Source: Phocaeicola salanitronis DSM 18170 (GTDB lineage Bacteria; Bacteroidota; Bacteroidia; Bacteroidales; Bacteroidaceae). From it: DNA of 64,000 bases. Location: contig NC_015164.1 in the NCBI RefSeq assembly GCF_000190575.1, forward strand, positions 1,922,001 to 1,986,000, written 5' to 3'. Made by a program: the position numbers and the translations under genes. The number at the start of each line of letters is the position of its first letter. Position 1 is the first letter of the stretch. Shown here piece by piece: positions 17,246-27,033 of this stretch. The notes under the pieces are model-generated. The model did no database searches. It was not told the DNA's origin and was given only the letters and a program-made list of their open reading frames with translations.

Positions 17246-18760
17246 TTATTGCAGGTCTATATCAATATCCTTAAAGTTCCACGGTTTAATAGTAAGTGTA
17301 ACGCCTAACCAAGTATCCGGATGAATCGGTTGTTCAGGATCGTCAATACCACCTGAATTTCCCGGTAATTGAATACTATTAATTGTGTAAGCATACCAAT
17401 CGTTACGGAATACAGGAGCTAAATTATTATTTTTATCATCAGCATCTGTATTATAGTCATTTACCCACAATGTATAATTACCCTTACCACCGTCATACTT
17501 TTCAAAAGCATAACCTTCTGTTTCCAATGCAGCAATAACGTCAGCTAAATCATCCACTCCTAATGCAGTTGTATAACTAGACAATTCATCTTCAAAAATA
17601 TATGTATTGATAAAATTGTCACGATGTTCTTCAGGTGCTCCTACAATGCGATAGAAAGTCTTGGCATTATCAACACCAGACACGTCAGCCGGAGTCTGCG
17701 GAGTAATCGTCTTGTCAGCATCACCTGTAATAGAGAATGTCATGACTTGCTTCGGAATCATTGTAGCTTCTACTCTAATAAAAGTAGTGTTTCCTTGCCT
17801 GTAGCTACCTACAGCATGAGTATTCTCCAAGCAGTAGAATATTGCAGTAGAAGGTGTTGTTCCATTATATACTGTTTGTGCTTCAGACAACACGTATGTC
17901 TCATTCCAACTTTCGAAAGCACTTTCGAGTGTAGCAGGCCATGAATAATAAGGAGTAGTACGATAACCACCCGTTGCATCATTATTAGCCCAACGATATG
18001 TACCGGCTGAAGTATATGTAGACGGAGTTGTAAATTCATAGTTATCAGCATTACCTATCTTACAATCCAACGCTTTTAATGTAAAGGCATTATCTTGGTT
18101 AGTAAGCATATTCTCATCCAATGCAACAGAAACCTTAGCGACCATACGCTCTACTTCGAGCTTAACTTGGTTCACACTACTACTTGAAGTAGCTTCTTCC
18201 TGTGAAACATTATCTACAATCTCTTGCTCAACTACATCCGTGCTGGACATTGCAAAATCAGTCGCAGTAGCATTATTTGTTCCTCCAGAAGTATAGAAAC
18301 TTGATGCAGCCTTTGCCAAATCTTCATTGGATAAAGTTCCGCTAGTAGCAGTCAAATCTGAATTTCCATCTTCTTCATTCAAGAATGCATAGAAACGTTT
18401 TTCACCCGGAGTGATTGAAAAGACATACTTACCAAGCCCATCTTGACCTTGCAATGCTGAACTTCCATAAAACACATTCTTTTCAATTACATTACTTGTA
18501 TTGGTAATAATAATTCTTACAGAGTTAACATCTCTTTCACCATCTGTTCCTGCATCTGGTGTTCCGGTTTCGGGCTGAGAACCGTCATACTTTGCTCTTG
18601 AAGTTACGCTCTGTCCGAAGTCCAATGCAATGCCTACATACGTAGTCCCCTCATTCGGGTTAGTCCCATTCGCACTCTGACCGTTTTCGTCCAGGTTGTC
18701 GCTACATGCAACGAGGCTTAGCCCCATTGCACCCATCATGAAATACTTGTTCAGTTTCAT
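17246..18760 (-). CDS. Mfa1-like major fimbrillin (lipoprotein)
   Basis: 504-residue structural fimbrial subunit. The start at 18760 gives MKLNKYFMMGAMGLSLVACSDN with a clear lipobox; upstream in-frame codons would run into the preceding gene. The mature protein has GTTYVGIALDF, SVTSRAKYDG (possible Arg cleavage site), SVRIIITNT, a KLEVERMVAKVSV strand typical of Mfa1 domains, and a C-terminal strand TWLGVTLTIKPWNF, the type used for donor-strand exchange between subunits. It is third in the operon, 16 nt below DUF3868, and is followed by palindromic repeats that may raise its transcript over the downstream genes. Confidence 0.82.
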   Translation of the reverse strand: MKLNKYFMMGAMGLSLVACSDNLDENGQSANGTNPNEGTTYVGIALDFGQSVTSRAKYDGSQPETGTPDAGTDGERDVNSVRIIITNTSNVIEKNVFYGSSALQGQDGLGKYVFSITPGEKRFYAFLNEEDGNSDLTATSGTLSNEDLAKAASSFYTSGGTNNATATDFAMSSTDVVEQEIVDNVSQEEATSSSSVNQVKLEVERMVAKVSVALDENMLTNQDNAFTLKALDCKIGNADNYEFTTPSTYTSAGTYRWANNDATGGYRTTPYYSWPATLESAFESWNETYVLSEAQTVYNGTTPSTAIFYCLENTHAVGSYRQGNTTFIRVEATMIPKQVMTFSITGDADKTITPQTPADVSGVDNAKTFYRIVGAPEEHRDNFINTYIFEDELSSYTTALGVDDLADVIAALETEGYAFEKYDGGKGNYTLWVNDYNTDADDKNNNLAPVFRNDWYAYTINSIQLPGNSGGIDDPEQPIHPDTWLGVTLTIKPWNFKDIDIDLQ

Positions 18761-18776
18761 AACACACATTTTAAAA

Positions 18777-20249
18777 TTAGTAATTATTTTCATTAAACTC
18801 TTTGACGTATTTTTGCATCGCTTCGAGGTTTGCCTTTGCCTCGGCGCAGCCTTGGGCGGCTGCCTTGCCGAACAGTTCTTCGGCACGGGCGTAGTCTTTC
18901 TCACGGGCATAGACGATGCCGAGGGCGTTGCATACACCTACGGTCTGCTCTACCTGCTGCAGGGCTGCCTTGGCTTCGGCAGTCTTGCCTTGAGCGAGCC
19001 ATACGGCTGCGGCATTGGTGGCAGCGTCGGCGTCATTGGGGTAGAGGCGCTGGGCGGTGAGGAAGGCTTCGTTGTATTCGGGGCTTCCTTCGGGATAGCT
19101 CTTCGCCACGCCGTACATTTCTTTCAGGCTCAGCAGCTTCGGATTCTCGTTGATGATGCGTTTGGCTTCTTCGAGCGTATAAGGGCGCACGGTGAAGTCG
19201 ACCACGCAGAAGCTGCGGCGCAACGGGGGATAGAAGTCTTTCAGCAGGGTGCTGTAAGTCTTTCCGCCGTCGATGGCACGCAGTTTGGCATCGCGCGCAT
19301 CGGGATTGTCCTCTTCGCGGATAACGGCAAGCACTTGGTCTTTCGTGTCGAGCGCAGAAGCCTCTACGGCACGCTGCAAGCCTTCCCAGTCTTCGCCTTT
19401 CCAATCGGTAGAGAAGAGCTTGCGGTCCCAGTTGTTGGTGCGGCGGAAATAGTCTGCCAATGCTTTCGCACGGCGTTCCGAGAGGGTCATGTTGCTCTTA
19501 TACGAGCCTTCGGGCGACGCATAGCCTGTGATGCGGAAGCCGGTCAGGGTGAAATCGTTGTTTGCCTCTACGCGGTCTGCCATGTCTTGCAGGCGTTTCA
19601 GCTCTTCCTGGTTGTTGCCGAGATTGGGAAGCACTTCGCTCCGCCCTACCCGGTAGTTGAGGTGAAGCTCGCACTGCTCGTCACGGCGTTTCACTTCTTC
19701 GGCACGCGGCTCGACGTACACCGCCGCATAGGCAGGCTCGACGACCTGCACGACAGGCAGCACCGTGCACAGCGGGCGTTCGTATTCGCTCATCTGGCAG
19801 GACGCGCAGCCTTCCGCCTCCTCACGCAACACGAGGCTTGCGCCACGCATCCACCGCTCGTAGGGAACGGAAACCTCGTAGTCCAGCTGCTGGGAGGTAT
19901 CGTTCTTGCGGCGCACTACGGCGTATGGCCCTGCCTCGGCTTCGGCATAGCCCAAGGCTATCTCACGGTCGTACACTTTCTGACGGATGCGTCCGTTGAC
20001 GATGACCGGCGCCAGTTCCTTTTCCGTCTGTCCGTCTGCCGACTGCAACACCGGCGTGAGTACCAGCGCGTGTTGTGCCTTCAGGTCTACACTGTCTAAT
20101 GTCATATCGAGGCGCACCTTTACATCGGGACCGGCTTTCACCACCGAAGGCTCTACCTTCACGCGTCCCGTATAGTCGGACTGTGCCATCATGATGCCGT
20201 TGCAAGCCATCAGCGCCACGGCAAACCCGTATATTCTGGAATGTTTCAT
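18777..20249 (-). CDS. DUF3868 / OmpA-like / TPR fimbrial accessory protein
   Basis: 490-residue exported protein (signal MKHSRIYGFAVALMACNGIMMAQ). The N-terminal part matches DUF3868, common in Bacteroidales fimbrial loci. The middle carries an OmpA-like peptidoglycan-binding-type segment (FTLTGFRITGYASPEGSYKSNMTLSERRAKAL). The C-terminus has TPR-like helices (KTAEAKAALQQVEQTVGVCNALGIVYAREKDYARAEELF in part). Its place between DUF3575 and the major subunit suggests a periplasmic or outer-membrane assembly role. It ends 16 nt before the fimbrillin gene and starts 12 nt after DUF3575. Confidence 0.8.
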   Translation of the reverse strand: MKHSRIYGFAVALMACNGIMMAQSDYTGRVKVEPSVVKAGPDVKVRLDMTLDSVDLKAQHALVLTPVLQSADGQTEKELAPVIVNGRIRQKVYDREIALGYAEAEAGPYAVVRRKNDTSQQLDYEVSVPYERWMRGASLVLREEAEGCASCQMSEYERPLCTVLPVVQVVEPAYAAVYVEPRAEEVKRRDEQCELHLNYRVGRSEVLPNLGNNQEELKRLQDMADRVEANNDFTLTGFRITGYASPEGSYKSNMTLSERRAKALADYFRRTNNWDRKLFSTDWKGEDWEGLQRAVEASALDTKDQVLAVIREEDNPDARDAKLRAIDGGKTYSTLLKDFYPPLRRSFCVVDFTVRPYTLEEAKRIINENPKLLSLKEMYGVAKSYPEGSPEYNEAFLTAQRLYPNDADAATNAAAVWLAQGKTAEAKAALQQVEQTVGVCNALGIVYAREKDYARAEELFGKAAAQGCAEAKANLEAMQKYVKEFNENNY

Positions 20250-20261
20250 CGCTTTTCCTCC

Positions 20262-20897
20262 TTATTTAAGAATGTAGATAATGGACAAGGCTGCCTTGGT
20301 CACGCCGAAGAAGTCGTACGAATCCTTCCCCAGCCACTCTCCGCACTTGGGACATTCGTATTTGTCGTAATTGAGGCGTGTGTACCCGATGCCGATTTCC
20401 GCCTCCAGGTTCCACCGTTTTCCCAATACCCACTGGTATCCGTAGCTGATGCCACCCCCATAGAATTCCCCTTCGTAACGGTATTTCTCCAAGTCGGAGA
20501 ACAAGCCGAAAGGCACATTGACACCGCCCACATTGAACATGCCTCCATGCAGGTGTACGCCCACGAAATGCCCGTTGAAGCGCTCGCACAGCCAATAACG
20601 CAGTTCGGGCTGTACCAGCCAATGCTTCATCTTCTTGTTGTCTTTAAACGTAAAGGGATTGTAACCGCCCAAGACATCGAGCGTCAGCTTGGGCTTCAGA
20701 CCGAACTCGAACGCAAGGTTCGGCGTTGATGTCGCCCAATAGACAGCATTGGTCTTTACAGCTATCTTGGGCCCTTCATGAGGCGTCTGTGCCTGCATCC
20801 GGGCGGAAAACGCGACGGAAAGCATCAGCCCCACACATAAACAGAGTATGCCGGCTCCGACATGGCTCACACATTTTACTTTCGTAATCTTTCTCAT
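20262..20897 (-). CDS. DUF3575 outer-membrane protein, first gene of the fimbrial operon
   Basis: 211-residue predicted beta-barrel outer-membrane protein. The start at 20897 (MRKITKVKCVSHVGAG) gives a signal sequence ending in ARMQAQ. The barrel begins KTNAVYWATSTPNLAFEFGLKPKLTLDVLGG and has alternating aromatic strands to the C-terminus (AALSIIYILK). A CPKC motif near the C-terminus (YECPKCGEWLG) is unusual for a porin-like barrel. DUF3575 proteins usually precede DUF3868 in fimbrial clusters. Function in assembly is inferred from position only. Confidence 0.8.
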   Translation of the reverse strand: MRKITKVKCVSHVGAGILCLCVGLMLSVAFSARMQAQTPHEGPKIAVKTNAVYWATSTPNLAFEFGLKPKLTLDVLGGYNPFTFKDNKKMKHWLVQPELRYWLCERFNGHFVGVHLHGGMFNVGGVNVPFGLFSDLEKYRYEGEFYGGGISYGYQWVLGKRWNLEAEIGIGYTRLNYDKYECPKCGEWLGKDSYDFFGVTKAALSIIYILK

Positions 20898-21143
20898 ATT
20901 ATACCTTATTATATAATACAGCCTTCGCCTTTGCGCGAAACAGATTCCGCAAAGGACAATTCTTTTTTCTTGAATATCCAGCATTCTTTCTTATACCGGC
21001 ACGTTCTCCTTCTCTCTATCTCTATCCTACACTTACGGAGAACGGCGTCTGCCTGAAAAGAAGTGTCTTTCATATTGTCTTTCAGCCTAATTACATCCAG
21101 ACACTACTATCTTTAAGCTTCTTTATCATCTCTATCAACCCCG

Positions 21144-21174
21144 CAAATGTATGTAAATAATTTAATATAACAAA
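21144..21174 (-). promoter_or_regulatory. Promoter of the fimbrial operon
   Basis: Minus strand TTTG (21171-21174), 19 nt, TACATTTG (21144-21151): a full match to the Bacteroidetes consensus TTTG-N19-TAnnTTTG. The predicted transcript would have a leader of about 240 nt before the DUF3575 start at 20897. Confidence 0.75.
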
Positions 21175-21255
21175 AGATTTTAATAGAAAAAATTTATTTA
21201 ACACATTCTGTGAAAAAACTTCACCCTACAGTGCGTCACGCCACCCCACATGCGT

Positions 21256-21378
21256 GTCACGCCGGATTTGCAATCAGGCGTAATGAAAGAATCGGATTTG
21301 TAATCCGAAACCATTGGCGGATGATGCGGATTACAAATCAGCACGTAGAATTACGCCGGATTGCAAATCCGGCGTGAC
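21256..21378. repeat. CCGGATTTGCAATCCGG palindrome family, copy 2
   Basis: Begins GTCACGCCGGATTTGC and ends GGCGTGAC, with internal CGGATTTGTAATCCG. It fills the gap upstream of the fimbrial promoter. Confidence 0.85.
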
Positions 21379-21400
21379 AAAATATCCGCAAACTGCCAAT

Positions 21401-21478
21401 GTAGGGGCGTATCGCATACGCCCGGATGCGCCAACTTATCCACGAGAACGATTTCGGGCGTATGCGATACGCCCCTAC
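21401..21478. repeat. GGGCGTATCGCATACGCCC palindrome, copy 2
   Basis: 23-nt arms 21401-21423 and 21456-21478 are exact reverse complements. The loop contains ACTTATCCAC, also found in copy 3 (inverted) and near 10877. Confidence 0.85.
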
Positions 21479-21523
21479 AGGCAATTTGGCAAAATGAGGA
21501 CATTCATTTCATCATATAATGAA

Positions 21524-22276
21524 TCAATCTAAGGTGTACTGCCCCTTTTTCTTCGTGAGGTTGCCATAAGCGACGGCATGTTTGGGGCAATGATGATAAC
21601 AAGAAAGGCACATCGCACAATCTTTTCCCCACACCGGACGTCCTTTTTCTAACCGGACATTCTGCAACGGACAAGCCGTAACGCATTTCCCGCACGAGAT
21701 GCAGGCAGCGGTCACATGAAAACTTTCGGCTGAGGTCATAAAACGATTGAACAACGGACGGATAAGGTAAGACTTCACCCATGGGAAGCCGCCTTCGTTG
21801 CAATCTTCTTTTTCCGCACGCCCTGCCACGTAACGGGCTATCTCTTCGATTCTTCCTACGGCTTCGCGAAGCTTCTTCCGCTCCTTGTCCTTAGGGTCTA
21901 CATCAAATCCGGGCAGACACACATAGGTTTCGGGCATAATCACAGAGAAGCCTGCCCGGCACATCCAGCCTTTCTCCTGCACGGCACGCGAAAAAATAGC
22001 GGCAGTCTTTCCCGTATCATCGCCACAGGTACATACAAAATACACGTATGACGGAACTTGCTTGGCTTGCAGCTTGGCAAGAATATCCGTCACCAAAACA
22101 GGAGGTCCCCACGCATATACAGGAAAAACAAATCCCAAAGCCTCGCCTTCCTTCAAATCGAATAATGAGGGGCGAGCAGCCACATCCAATAAAGCACAGA
22201 CACGCTCATTCAACAACTTAGCCAAAGAATTTGCTACCCAACGGGAATTGCCTGTACCGGAAAAATAGAGCAACAT
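21524..22276 (-). CDS. EFR1-type flavodoxin/ferredoxin protein
   Basis: 250-residue cytoplasmic redox protein. An N-terminal flavodoxin-like fold with FMN phosphate loop YFSGTGNSRW and the VFPVYAWGPP strand is followed by two C-terminal 4Fe-4S clusters, CISCGKCVTACPLQNV and CAMCLSCYHHCPKHAV. This is the domain order of the EFR1 family, proposed to shuttle electrons; the partner is unknown. It is monocistronic and surrounded on both sides by dispersed palindromes. Confidence 0.9.
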   Translation of the reverse strand: MLLYFSGTGNSRWVANSLAKLLNERVCALLDVAARPSLFDLKEGEALGFVFPVYAWGPPVLVTDILAKLQAKQVPSYVYFVCTCGDDTGKTAAIFSRAVQEKGWMCRAGFSVIMPETYVCLPGFDVDPKDKERKKLREAVGRIEEIARYVAGRAEKEDCNEGGFPWVKSYLIRPLFNRFMTSAESFHVTAACISCGKCVTACPLQNVRLEKGRPVWGKDCAMCLSCYHHCPKHAVAYGNLTKKKGQYTLD

Positions 22277-22330
22277 AACAATTAATAATTAATAATTAAT
22301 AATTAACAATTAATAATTGACAATTGGCAA
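22277..22330. repeat. AT-rich AATTAATAATT tandem repeat
   Basis: Just upstream of the ferredoxin start, ATTAATA units are repeated several times, followed by the palindrome CAATTGACAATTGGCAATT. It may overlap the promoter of the ferredoxin gene; no TAnnTTTG box was found here. Confidence 0.6.
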
Positions 22331-22420
22331 TTATGCTTCTGCGGCATGGAAGGCCATTTCGCAGCATGATGTAAGAGCCTGTTTAAATTTTCCTAAAGTA
22401 AATGAAGTCTGCAAAGCTCC

Positions 22421-22499
22421 GTAGGGGCGTATCGCATACGCCCTGAAAACATCCACGTGGATAAGTTGACGCATCCGGGCGTATGCAATACGCCCCTAC
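22421..22499. repeat. GGGCGTATCGCATACGCCC palindrome, copy 3
   Basis: Arms 22421-22443 and 22477-22499 with one mismatch (GCAATACG against GCGATACG). It lies in a gap of about 1 kb (22277-23304) between the ferredoxin gene and rplT that holds repeats only; an 85-codon frame at 22570-22827 has no recognisable feature. Confidence 0.8.
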
Positions 22500-22973
22500 A
22501 TGGGATGTCTGCGGACATTCATATAAAGTAATATCTGTCAGGTTCTAAACAAAAAAACGAAGAACCTTGTCATGGATACAGCACAAGATTCTTCGCTTTC
22601 AACAAAAAGAAGAGCCGCACTCGAGGCGTGACGAAACTCCGATAGACAGGATTTGAGTGCCCACCTCCTTTGTAATCCACCGGCATAAATGCTACCCGAA
22701 GGCGTGGCCCGCCATTGGAGGATGAAGCGTAGTCTCGGTATTTCATATAATTTGATGAGTTTCCCGATTCTGCAAGTACGGCTCCATTTTTGTATGACAA
22801 ATATAATGCTTTTATCTGAGTCTGCAAAATAAATCCGCTATTTATTTACTATTATTCGATTTGCGGGGTACGATTTAATAGCAGAAAATGAAATAGAACA
22901 CAGAGACACAAAGGCACAGAGTTTTTTTAATTGATAATTGCGATGCTGATGAGGGAAATAATTGTCAATTTTT

Positions 22974-23129
22974 GTCACGCCGTATTTGTAATCCGGCGTA
23001 ATCCCACGTGAGAACCGCAGGTCGACGAAATCAATTGTAATCCGCATCAGTAATGGTTTCGGATTGCAAATCCGATTCTTTCATTACGCCGGATTGCAAA
23101 TCCGGCGTGACAAGTATCCGGCGTGACAA
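22974..23129. repeat. CCGGATTTGCAATCCGG palindrome family, copy 3
   Basis: Begins GTCACGCCGTATTTG, contains GGATTGCAAATCCG palindromes, and ends in two successive GGCGTGACAAG units (to 23111 and 23129), suggesting a small terminal duplication. CACAGAG-type sequences flank it at 22898-22921 and 23216-23236. Confidence 0.8.
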
Positions 23130-23243
23130 GTGACAAGGTTTTATTTACGATTTTACAATTTACGAAGTACAATTAAATCCTTGAAATAGCAAATCGTACA
23201 TTGAAAAATAAATTATGTCTCTGTGCCTCTGTGTTCAATTAAC

Positions 23244-23280
23244 TAAAAAAGGCAACCCTTTTGCAAGAGCTGCCCTTTTA
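23244..23280 (-). terminator. Terminator of the thrS-infC-rpmI-rplT operon
   Basis: Minus strand AAAAGGGCAGC pairs with GGTTGCCTTTT (one bulge, one GU) and runs into TTTTTT, 25-60 nt past the rplT stop. This is a standard intrinsic terminator shape. Confidence 0.65.
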
Positions 23281-23304
23281 AATAATCACTAAACTTTTAT
23301 TGCA

Positions 23305-23655
23305 TTAAGCGACTTTCACTTTCTCAACCACCGCCTTGAAAGCTTCGGGATGATTCATAGCTAAGTCTGCCAATACCTTACGGTTGATTTCGATACCCGC
23401 TTTGTGCAATGCACCCATCAACTGAGAGTAAGACATGCCTTCCAGACGTGCAGCCGCATTGATACGCTGAATCCACAATGCACGGAAGTTACGTTTTTTG
23501 TTCTTACGGTCACGGTATGCATACGTCAAACCTTTTTCCCATGTATTCTTGGCAACGGTCCAAACATTTTTTCTTGCACCAAAGTAACCTCTGGTTAACT
23601 TTAAAATTTTCTTTCTTCTTGCTCTTGAAGCAACGTGATTTACTGATCTTGGCAT
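23305..23655 (-). CDS. rplT: 50S ribosomal protein L20
   Basis: 116 residues, one short of the usual length. Starts [19 protein letters not shown] and contains the conserved [20 protein letters not shown] and NRKVLADLA blocks. L20 is needed early in 50S assembly and in some bacteria represses its own operon. It is last in thrS-infC-rpmI-rplT, the classical order. Confidence 0.97.
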   Translation of the reverse strand: MPRSVNHVASRARRKKILKLTRGYFGARKNVWTVAKNTWEKGLTYAYRDRKNKKRNFRALWIQRINAAARLEGMSYSQLMGALHKAGIEINRKVLADLAMNHPEAFKAVVEKVKVA

Positions 23656-23760
23656 AGTTTTTAATTCTTTTTTGAATGTTAGCGCCGATATTTTTCACCC
23701 GGACTTAAAGCTAATGCACTCGGTTAATAATTTAAATGATACGTTTACGCTTTGTTAAGA

Positions 23761-23958
23761 TTAACGCAGGCAAAGAAGTTCCTTAACTGCAGCCAAGTTT
23801 GCTTTATCTACCAAACCAGCATGGCAAAGGTTTCTTTTTTGCTTCTTCGTTTTCTTAGTCAGAATGTGACTGTGATAAGCGTGCTTTCTCTTAATTTTAC
23901 CCGTTCCGGTAAGAGCGAATCTTTTTTTGGCACCGGAGTTAGTCTTTACTTTTGGCAT
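23761..23958 (-). CDS. rpmI: 50S ribosomal protein L35
   Basis: 65 residues, highly basic: [31 protein letters not shown]... is the standard L35 sequence, with the KTK.KRNL segment near the C-terminus. It lies between infC and rplT, about 100 nt from rplT and 70 nt from infC. Confidence 0.97.
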   Translation of the reverse strand: MPKVKTNSGAKKRFALTGTGKIKRKHAYHSHILTKKTKKQKRNLCHAGLVDKANLAAVKELLCLR

Positions 23959-24028
23959 CTTGTTTAATTTTTAATTTATTATTATTAACTGTGGCAACGT
24001 ACTATACCGGCACGTTACGCACTCTTTT

Positions 24029-24616
24029 TCATTCGTTTTCAGAAGCCTCTTCTTTCGGCGCTTCAGGCTTCGGAGCAGCTTTCTTCGTGCTGCCCGGTTT
24101 CTTGGGAGCCAGCGCTATCGTCATACGCTTGCCTTCCAGCAAGGGCATCTGTTCTACTTTCGCATAGTCTTCCAAATCGTTTGCGAAACGGAGCAAAAGC
24201 ACTTCACCCTGTTCCTTAAACAGAATGGAACGTCCTTTAAAGAACACGTAAGCTTTTACTTTATCACCTCCCTGCAAAAAGCCAATGGCATGTTTCAACT
24301 TGAAATTATAATCGTGGTCGTCGGTCTGAGGTCCGAACCGGATTTCTTTCACATTGACTTTCACTTGTTTTGCCTTCTGTTCCTTGGCACGTTTCTTCAG
24401 CTGGTAAAGAAACTTAGAATAATCAATAATTCTACAAACGGGAGGAACAGCATTGGGTGATATTTCTACCAAATCAGCATCATGTTCTTCAGCCATCCGC
24501 AGCGCCTGCGCTATCGGATAAACAGCCGATTCAATATCATCGCCTACAATACGGACTTCTTTGGCACGAATCTGTTCGTTGATTCGATGTTGCCCTTTCA
24601 AATTGTCATTCTTCAT
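24029..24616 (-). CDS. infC: Translation initiation factor IF-3
   Basis: 195 residues. The N-terminal domain has [17 protein letters not shown]; the C-terminal domain has [17 protein letters not shown] and [19 protein letters not shown]-3 binds the 30S subunit, prevents premature 50S joining and checks the start codon. The start codon is ATG rather than the rare AUU known from enterobacterial infC. The C-terminus carries a Lys/Ala/Pro/Glu-rich tail ([20 protein letters not shown]) beyond the usual domain end, common in Bacteroidetes. Confidence 0.97.
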   Translation of the reverse strand: MKNDNLKGQHRINEQIRAKEVRIVGDDIESAVYPIAQALRMAEEHDADLVEISPNAVPPVCRIIDYSKFLYQLKKRAKEQKAKQVKVNVKEIRFGPQTDDHDYNFKLKHAIGFLQGGDKVKAYVFFKGRSILFKEQGEVLLLRFANDLEDYAKVEQMPLLEGKRMTIALAPKKPGSTKKAAPKPEAPKEEASENE

Positions 24617-24720
24617 TCAAATACTTTATTCCTTTGTTTGCTTTTAGTTTGTTATTTTATAATTATTGTTATTCTATATGCATGCAAGCCAAGGGCTGCT
24701 TTTGCAAAACGGTGGCAAAG

Positions 24721-26664
24721 TTACCACTTATTTATCATATTATGAACTTCTTCCGCAATATTTTTTGCAAATTCTTCGATTTTTACCGTTCCTTTATCGC
24801 CTTCACCTTGCTTGCGGACAGAAACTTCACCGTTTGCGGCTTCTTTTTCACCCACAATCAGCATGTATGGGATGTGCTTCATTTCGTTATCACGAATCTT
24901 GCGGCCGATTTTCTCGTTACGGTCATCCACCAACGCGCGGATGTCGTATTTCTTCAGTTCCAGACGAACCTGGTCGGCATACTCGTTGAACTTCTCCGAA
25001 ATCGGCAGGACAGCTACCTGGTCGGGAGTCAGCCACAACGGGAACTTACCGGCTGTATGTTCAATCAATACGGCAACAAAACGCTCCATCGAACCGAACG
25101 GCGCACGGTGAATCATTACCGGACGGTGTTTCTGGTTATCGGCACCCATGTATTCCAACTGGAAGCGTTCGGGCAAGTTATAGTCTACCTGAATGGTACC
25201 CAACTGCCAACGGCGGCCGATAGCGTCTTTCACCATAAAGTCGAGCTTCGGACCGTAGAACGCAGCTTCGCCATATTCCACTTTCGCCTTCAGTCCTTTT
25301 TCCTGACAAGCCTCAACGATAGCCTGCTCTGCCTTTTCCCAGTTCTCATCGCTTCCGATGTATTTCTCGCGGTTCACCTTGTCGCGCAAGGAAATCTGCG
25401 CTTCGAAGTTCTCGAAGTTCATCGACTTGAACACGATAGAGATAATGTCCATTACACGGAGGAACTCGTCTTTCACCTGGTCGGGACGGCAGAAGATGTG
25501 CGCGTCGTCCTGTGTAAAGCTGCGCACACGGGTCAATCCGTGCAGCTCACCGCTCTGCTCGTAACGGCATACCGTACCGAATTCGGCGATACGCAAAGGC
25601 AGGTCGCGGTACGAACGCGGACTGTTGCGGTAAATCATACAGTGATGCGGGCAGTTCATCGGCTTCAGGAAATATTCTTCGCCTTCTTCCGGCGTATGAA
25701 TCGGCTGGAACGAGTCCTTACCGTATTTCGCATAGTGTCCCGAAGTGACATACAACAGCTTGTTGCCGATAGGCGGACACATGACTTCCTGATAATCGTA
25801 ACGTGCCTGAATGCGGCGCAGGAAATCCTGCAGGCGGATACGCAATGCCGTACCCTTCGGCAACCACATCGGCAATCCCTTGCCTACCATGTCCGAGAAC
25901 ATGAACAAGTCCATTTCCTTGCCAATCTTGCGGTGGTCGCGTTTCTTGGCTTCTTCCAGCATCACCAGATATTCGTCCAGCATCTTCTTCTTCGGGAAGG
26001 TAATGCCGTAGATACGGGTCATCTGCTTGCGGTCTTCCTGACCTCTCCAGTAAGCGCCGGCAACCGACAACAGCTTGATAGCCTTGATAGGAGCGGTAGA
26101 AGGCAAGTGCGGGCCGCGGCACAAGTCGGTGAACGCGCCTTGTGTATAAGTCGTGATATGCCCGTCTTCCAATTCGGAAATCAGCTCGCACTTATATGTC
26201 TCGCCTCTTTCGCCGAACATCTTCAGCGCATCGTCCTTCGCAATGTTCGCGCGTACCAGCGGCTCCTTGCGCGCAGCCAGTTCTATCATTTTCTGTTCGA
26301 TGGCGGGCAGGTCGCTTTCCTTTATCACCACTCCGTCTCCCGGATCTACATCGTAATAGAAACCGTTCTCGATAGCGGGACCGATACCGAACTGGATTCC
26401 CGGATAAAGTTCCTGCAATGCCTCTGCCAACAAATGGGCACTGGTATGCCAGAAGGCATGCTTGCCTTGTTCATCATCCCATTTATAGAGAACCACACTC
26501 GCGTCTTCGTTAATGGGTCTCGTCAAATCAATCGTTTCGCCATTCACGCCACAAGCCAATACGTCTTGCGCCAGACGAGAACTGATACTTTCTGCTATCT
26601 GCAGACCAGTAACTCCTTCGTTATACTCGCGAACAGAGCCATCAGGAAAAGTTATCTTAATCAT
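24721..26664 (-). CDS. thrS: Threonyl-tRNA synthetase
   Basis: Class II synthetase of 647 residues, typical length. Domains in order: TGS ([20 protein letters not shown]), editing domain with [11 protein letters not shown], catalytic core with [12 protein letters not shown] (zinc ligand Cys) and motif 2 [20 protein letters not shown], motif 3 region [11 protein letters not shown], and an anticodon-binding domain ([18 protein letters not shown]). First gene of the operon, 104 nt before infC. No T-box or leader-encoded mimic was recognised upstream. Confidence 0.98.
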   Translation of the reverse strand: MIKITFPDGSVREYNEGVTGLQIAESISSRLAQDVLACGVNGETIDLTRPINEDASVVLYKWDDEQGKHAFWHTSAHLLAEALQELYPGIQFGIGPAIENGFYYDVDPGDGVVIKESDLPAIEQKMIELAARKEPLVRANIAKDDALKMFGERGETYKCELISELEDGHITTYTQGAFTDLCRGPHLPSTAPIKAIKLLSVAGAYWRGQEDRKQMTRIYGITFPKKKMLDEYLVMLEEAKKRDHRKIGKEMDLFMFSDMVGKGLPMWLPKGTALRIRLQDFLRRIQARYDYQEVMCPPIGNKLLYVTSGHYAKYGKDSFQPIHTPEEGEEYFLKPMNCPHHCMIYRNSPRSYRDLPLRIAEFGTVCRYEQSGELHGLTRVRSFTQDDAHIFCRPDQVKDEFLRVMDIISIVFKSMNFENFEAQISLRDKVNREKYIGSDENWEKAEQAIVEACQEKGLKAKVEYGEAAFYGPKLDFMVKDAIGRRWQLGTIQVDYNLPERFQLEYMGADNQKHRPVMIHRAPFGSMERFVAVLIEHTAGKFPLWLTPDQVAVLPISEKFNEYADQVRLELKKYDIRALVDDRNEKIGRKIRDNEMKHIPYMLIVGEKEAANGEVSVRKQGEGDKGTVKIEEFAKNIAEEVHNMINKW

Positions 26665-26693
26665 AGTCTTTTATGTTAGTCTTTTATGAGCCG

Positions 26694-26701
26694 CAAAAAT
26701 A
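26694..26701 (-). promoter_or_regulatory. Promoter -7 box of thrS
   Basis: Minus strand TATTTTTG matches TAnnTTTG, 30 nt above the thrS start. No clear -33 TTTG at the expected distance. Confidence 0.45.
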
Positions 26702-26748
26702 AACAAAACTTTTTAATTATCCGTATCTGTGCCTGATTAATTTATCAA

Positions 26749-26828
26749 ACACAGAGACACAGAGGCACAGAGCTTTTCATTTTTGTAACACAGGACGACT
26801 TTTCTCTGTGCCTCCGTGCCTCTGTGTT
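26749..26828. repeat. CACAGAG-type inverted repeat
   Basis: Arms 26749-26772 (ACACAGAGACACAGAGG...) and 26804-26828 are near-perfect reverse complements with a loop of about 30 nt. A MITE copy begins 14 nt beyond the right arm. Confidence 0.8.
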
Positions 26829-26841
26829 CAATAAAAAATTA

Positions 26842-27033
26842 GAAGCTGTTTTGAATTTCTCCAAAAAGTTTTTCTTGGCTTGATGTGTTCGTTTTCGTGT
26901 GTGCTTTGGGCGATTTTTTGGTCCTTTTCGCTCCTGTTCTTCGTCAGATAGCCCGCTATCTTCCTCATCACAGAAGCGAAAATGCCTCAAAAACTCATCC
27001 CAAATCAGCGCACGATAAATTCAAAACAGCTTC
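26842..27033. mobile_element. MITE-like 192-bp element, copy 3
   Basis: Perfect 17-bp terminal repeats; flanks TTA (left) and TAA (right), one base short of an exact duplication. The right terminal C (27033) is the G of the TAG stop codon of the TPR gene read on the minus strand. The internal frame is on the minus strand. Confidence 0.8.

Noticed and set aside
18696-20099. 467-codon open frame opposite DUF3868
   Set aside because: Shadow of a well-supported exported protein.
22570-22827. 85-codon frame in the gap after the ferredoxin gene
   Set aside because: No recognised family, no promoter, surrounded by repeats; reported only as part of the gap.
24634-26679. 681-codon open frame opposite thrS
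   Set aside because: Complete shadow of threonyl-tRNA synthetase; no family features.
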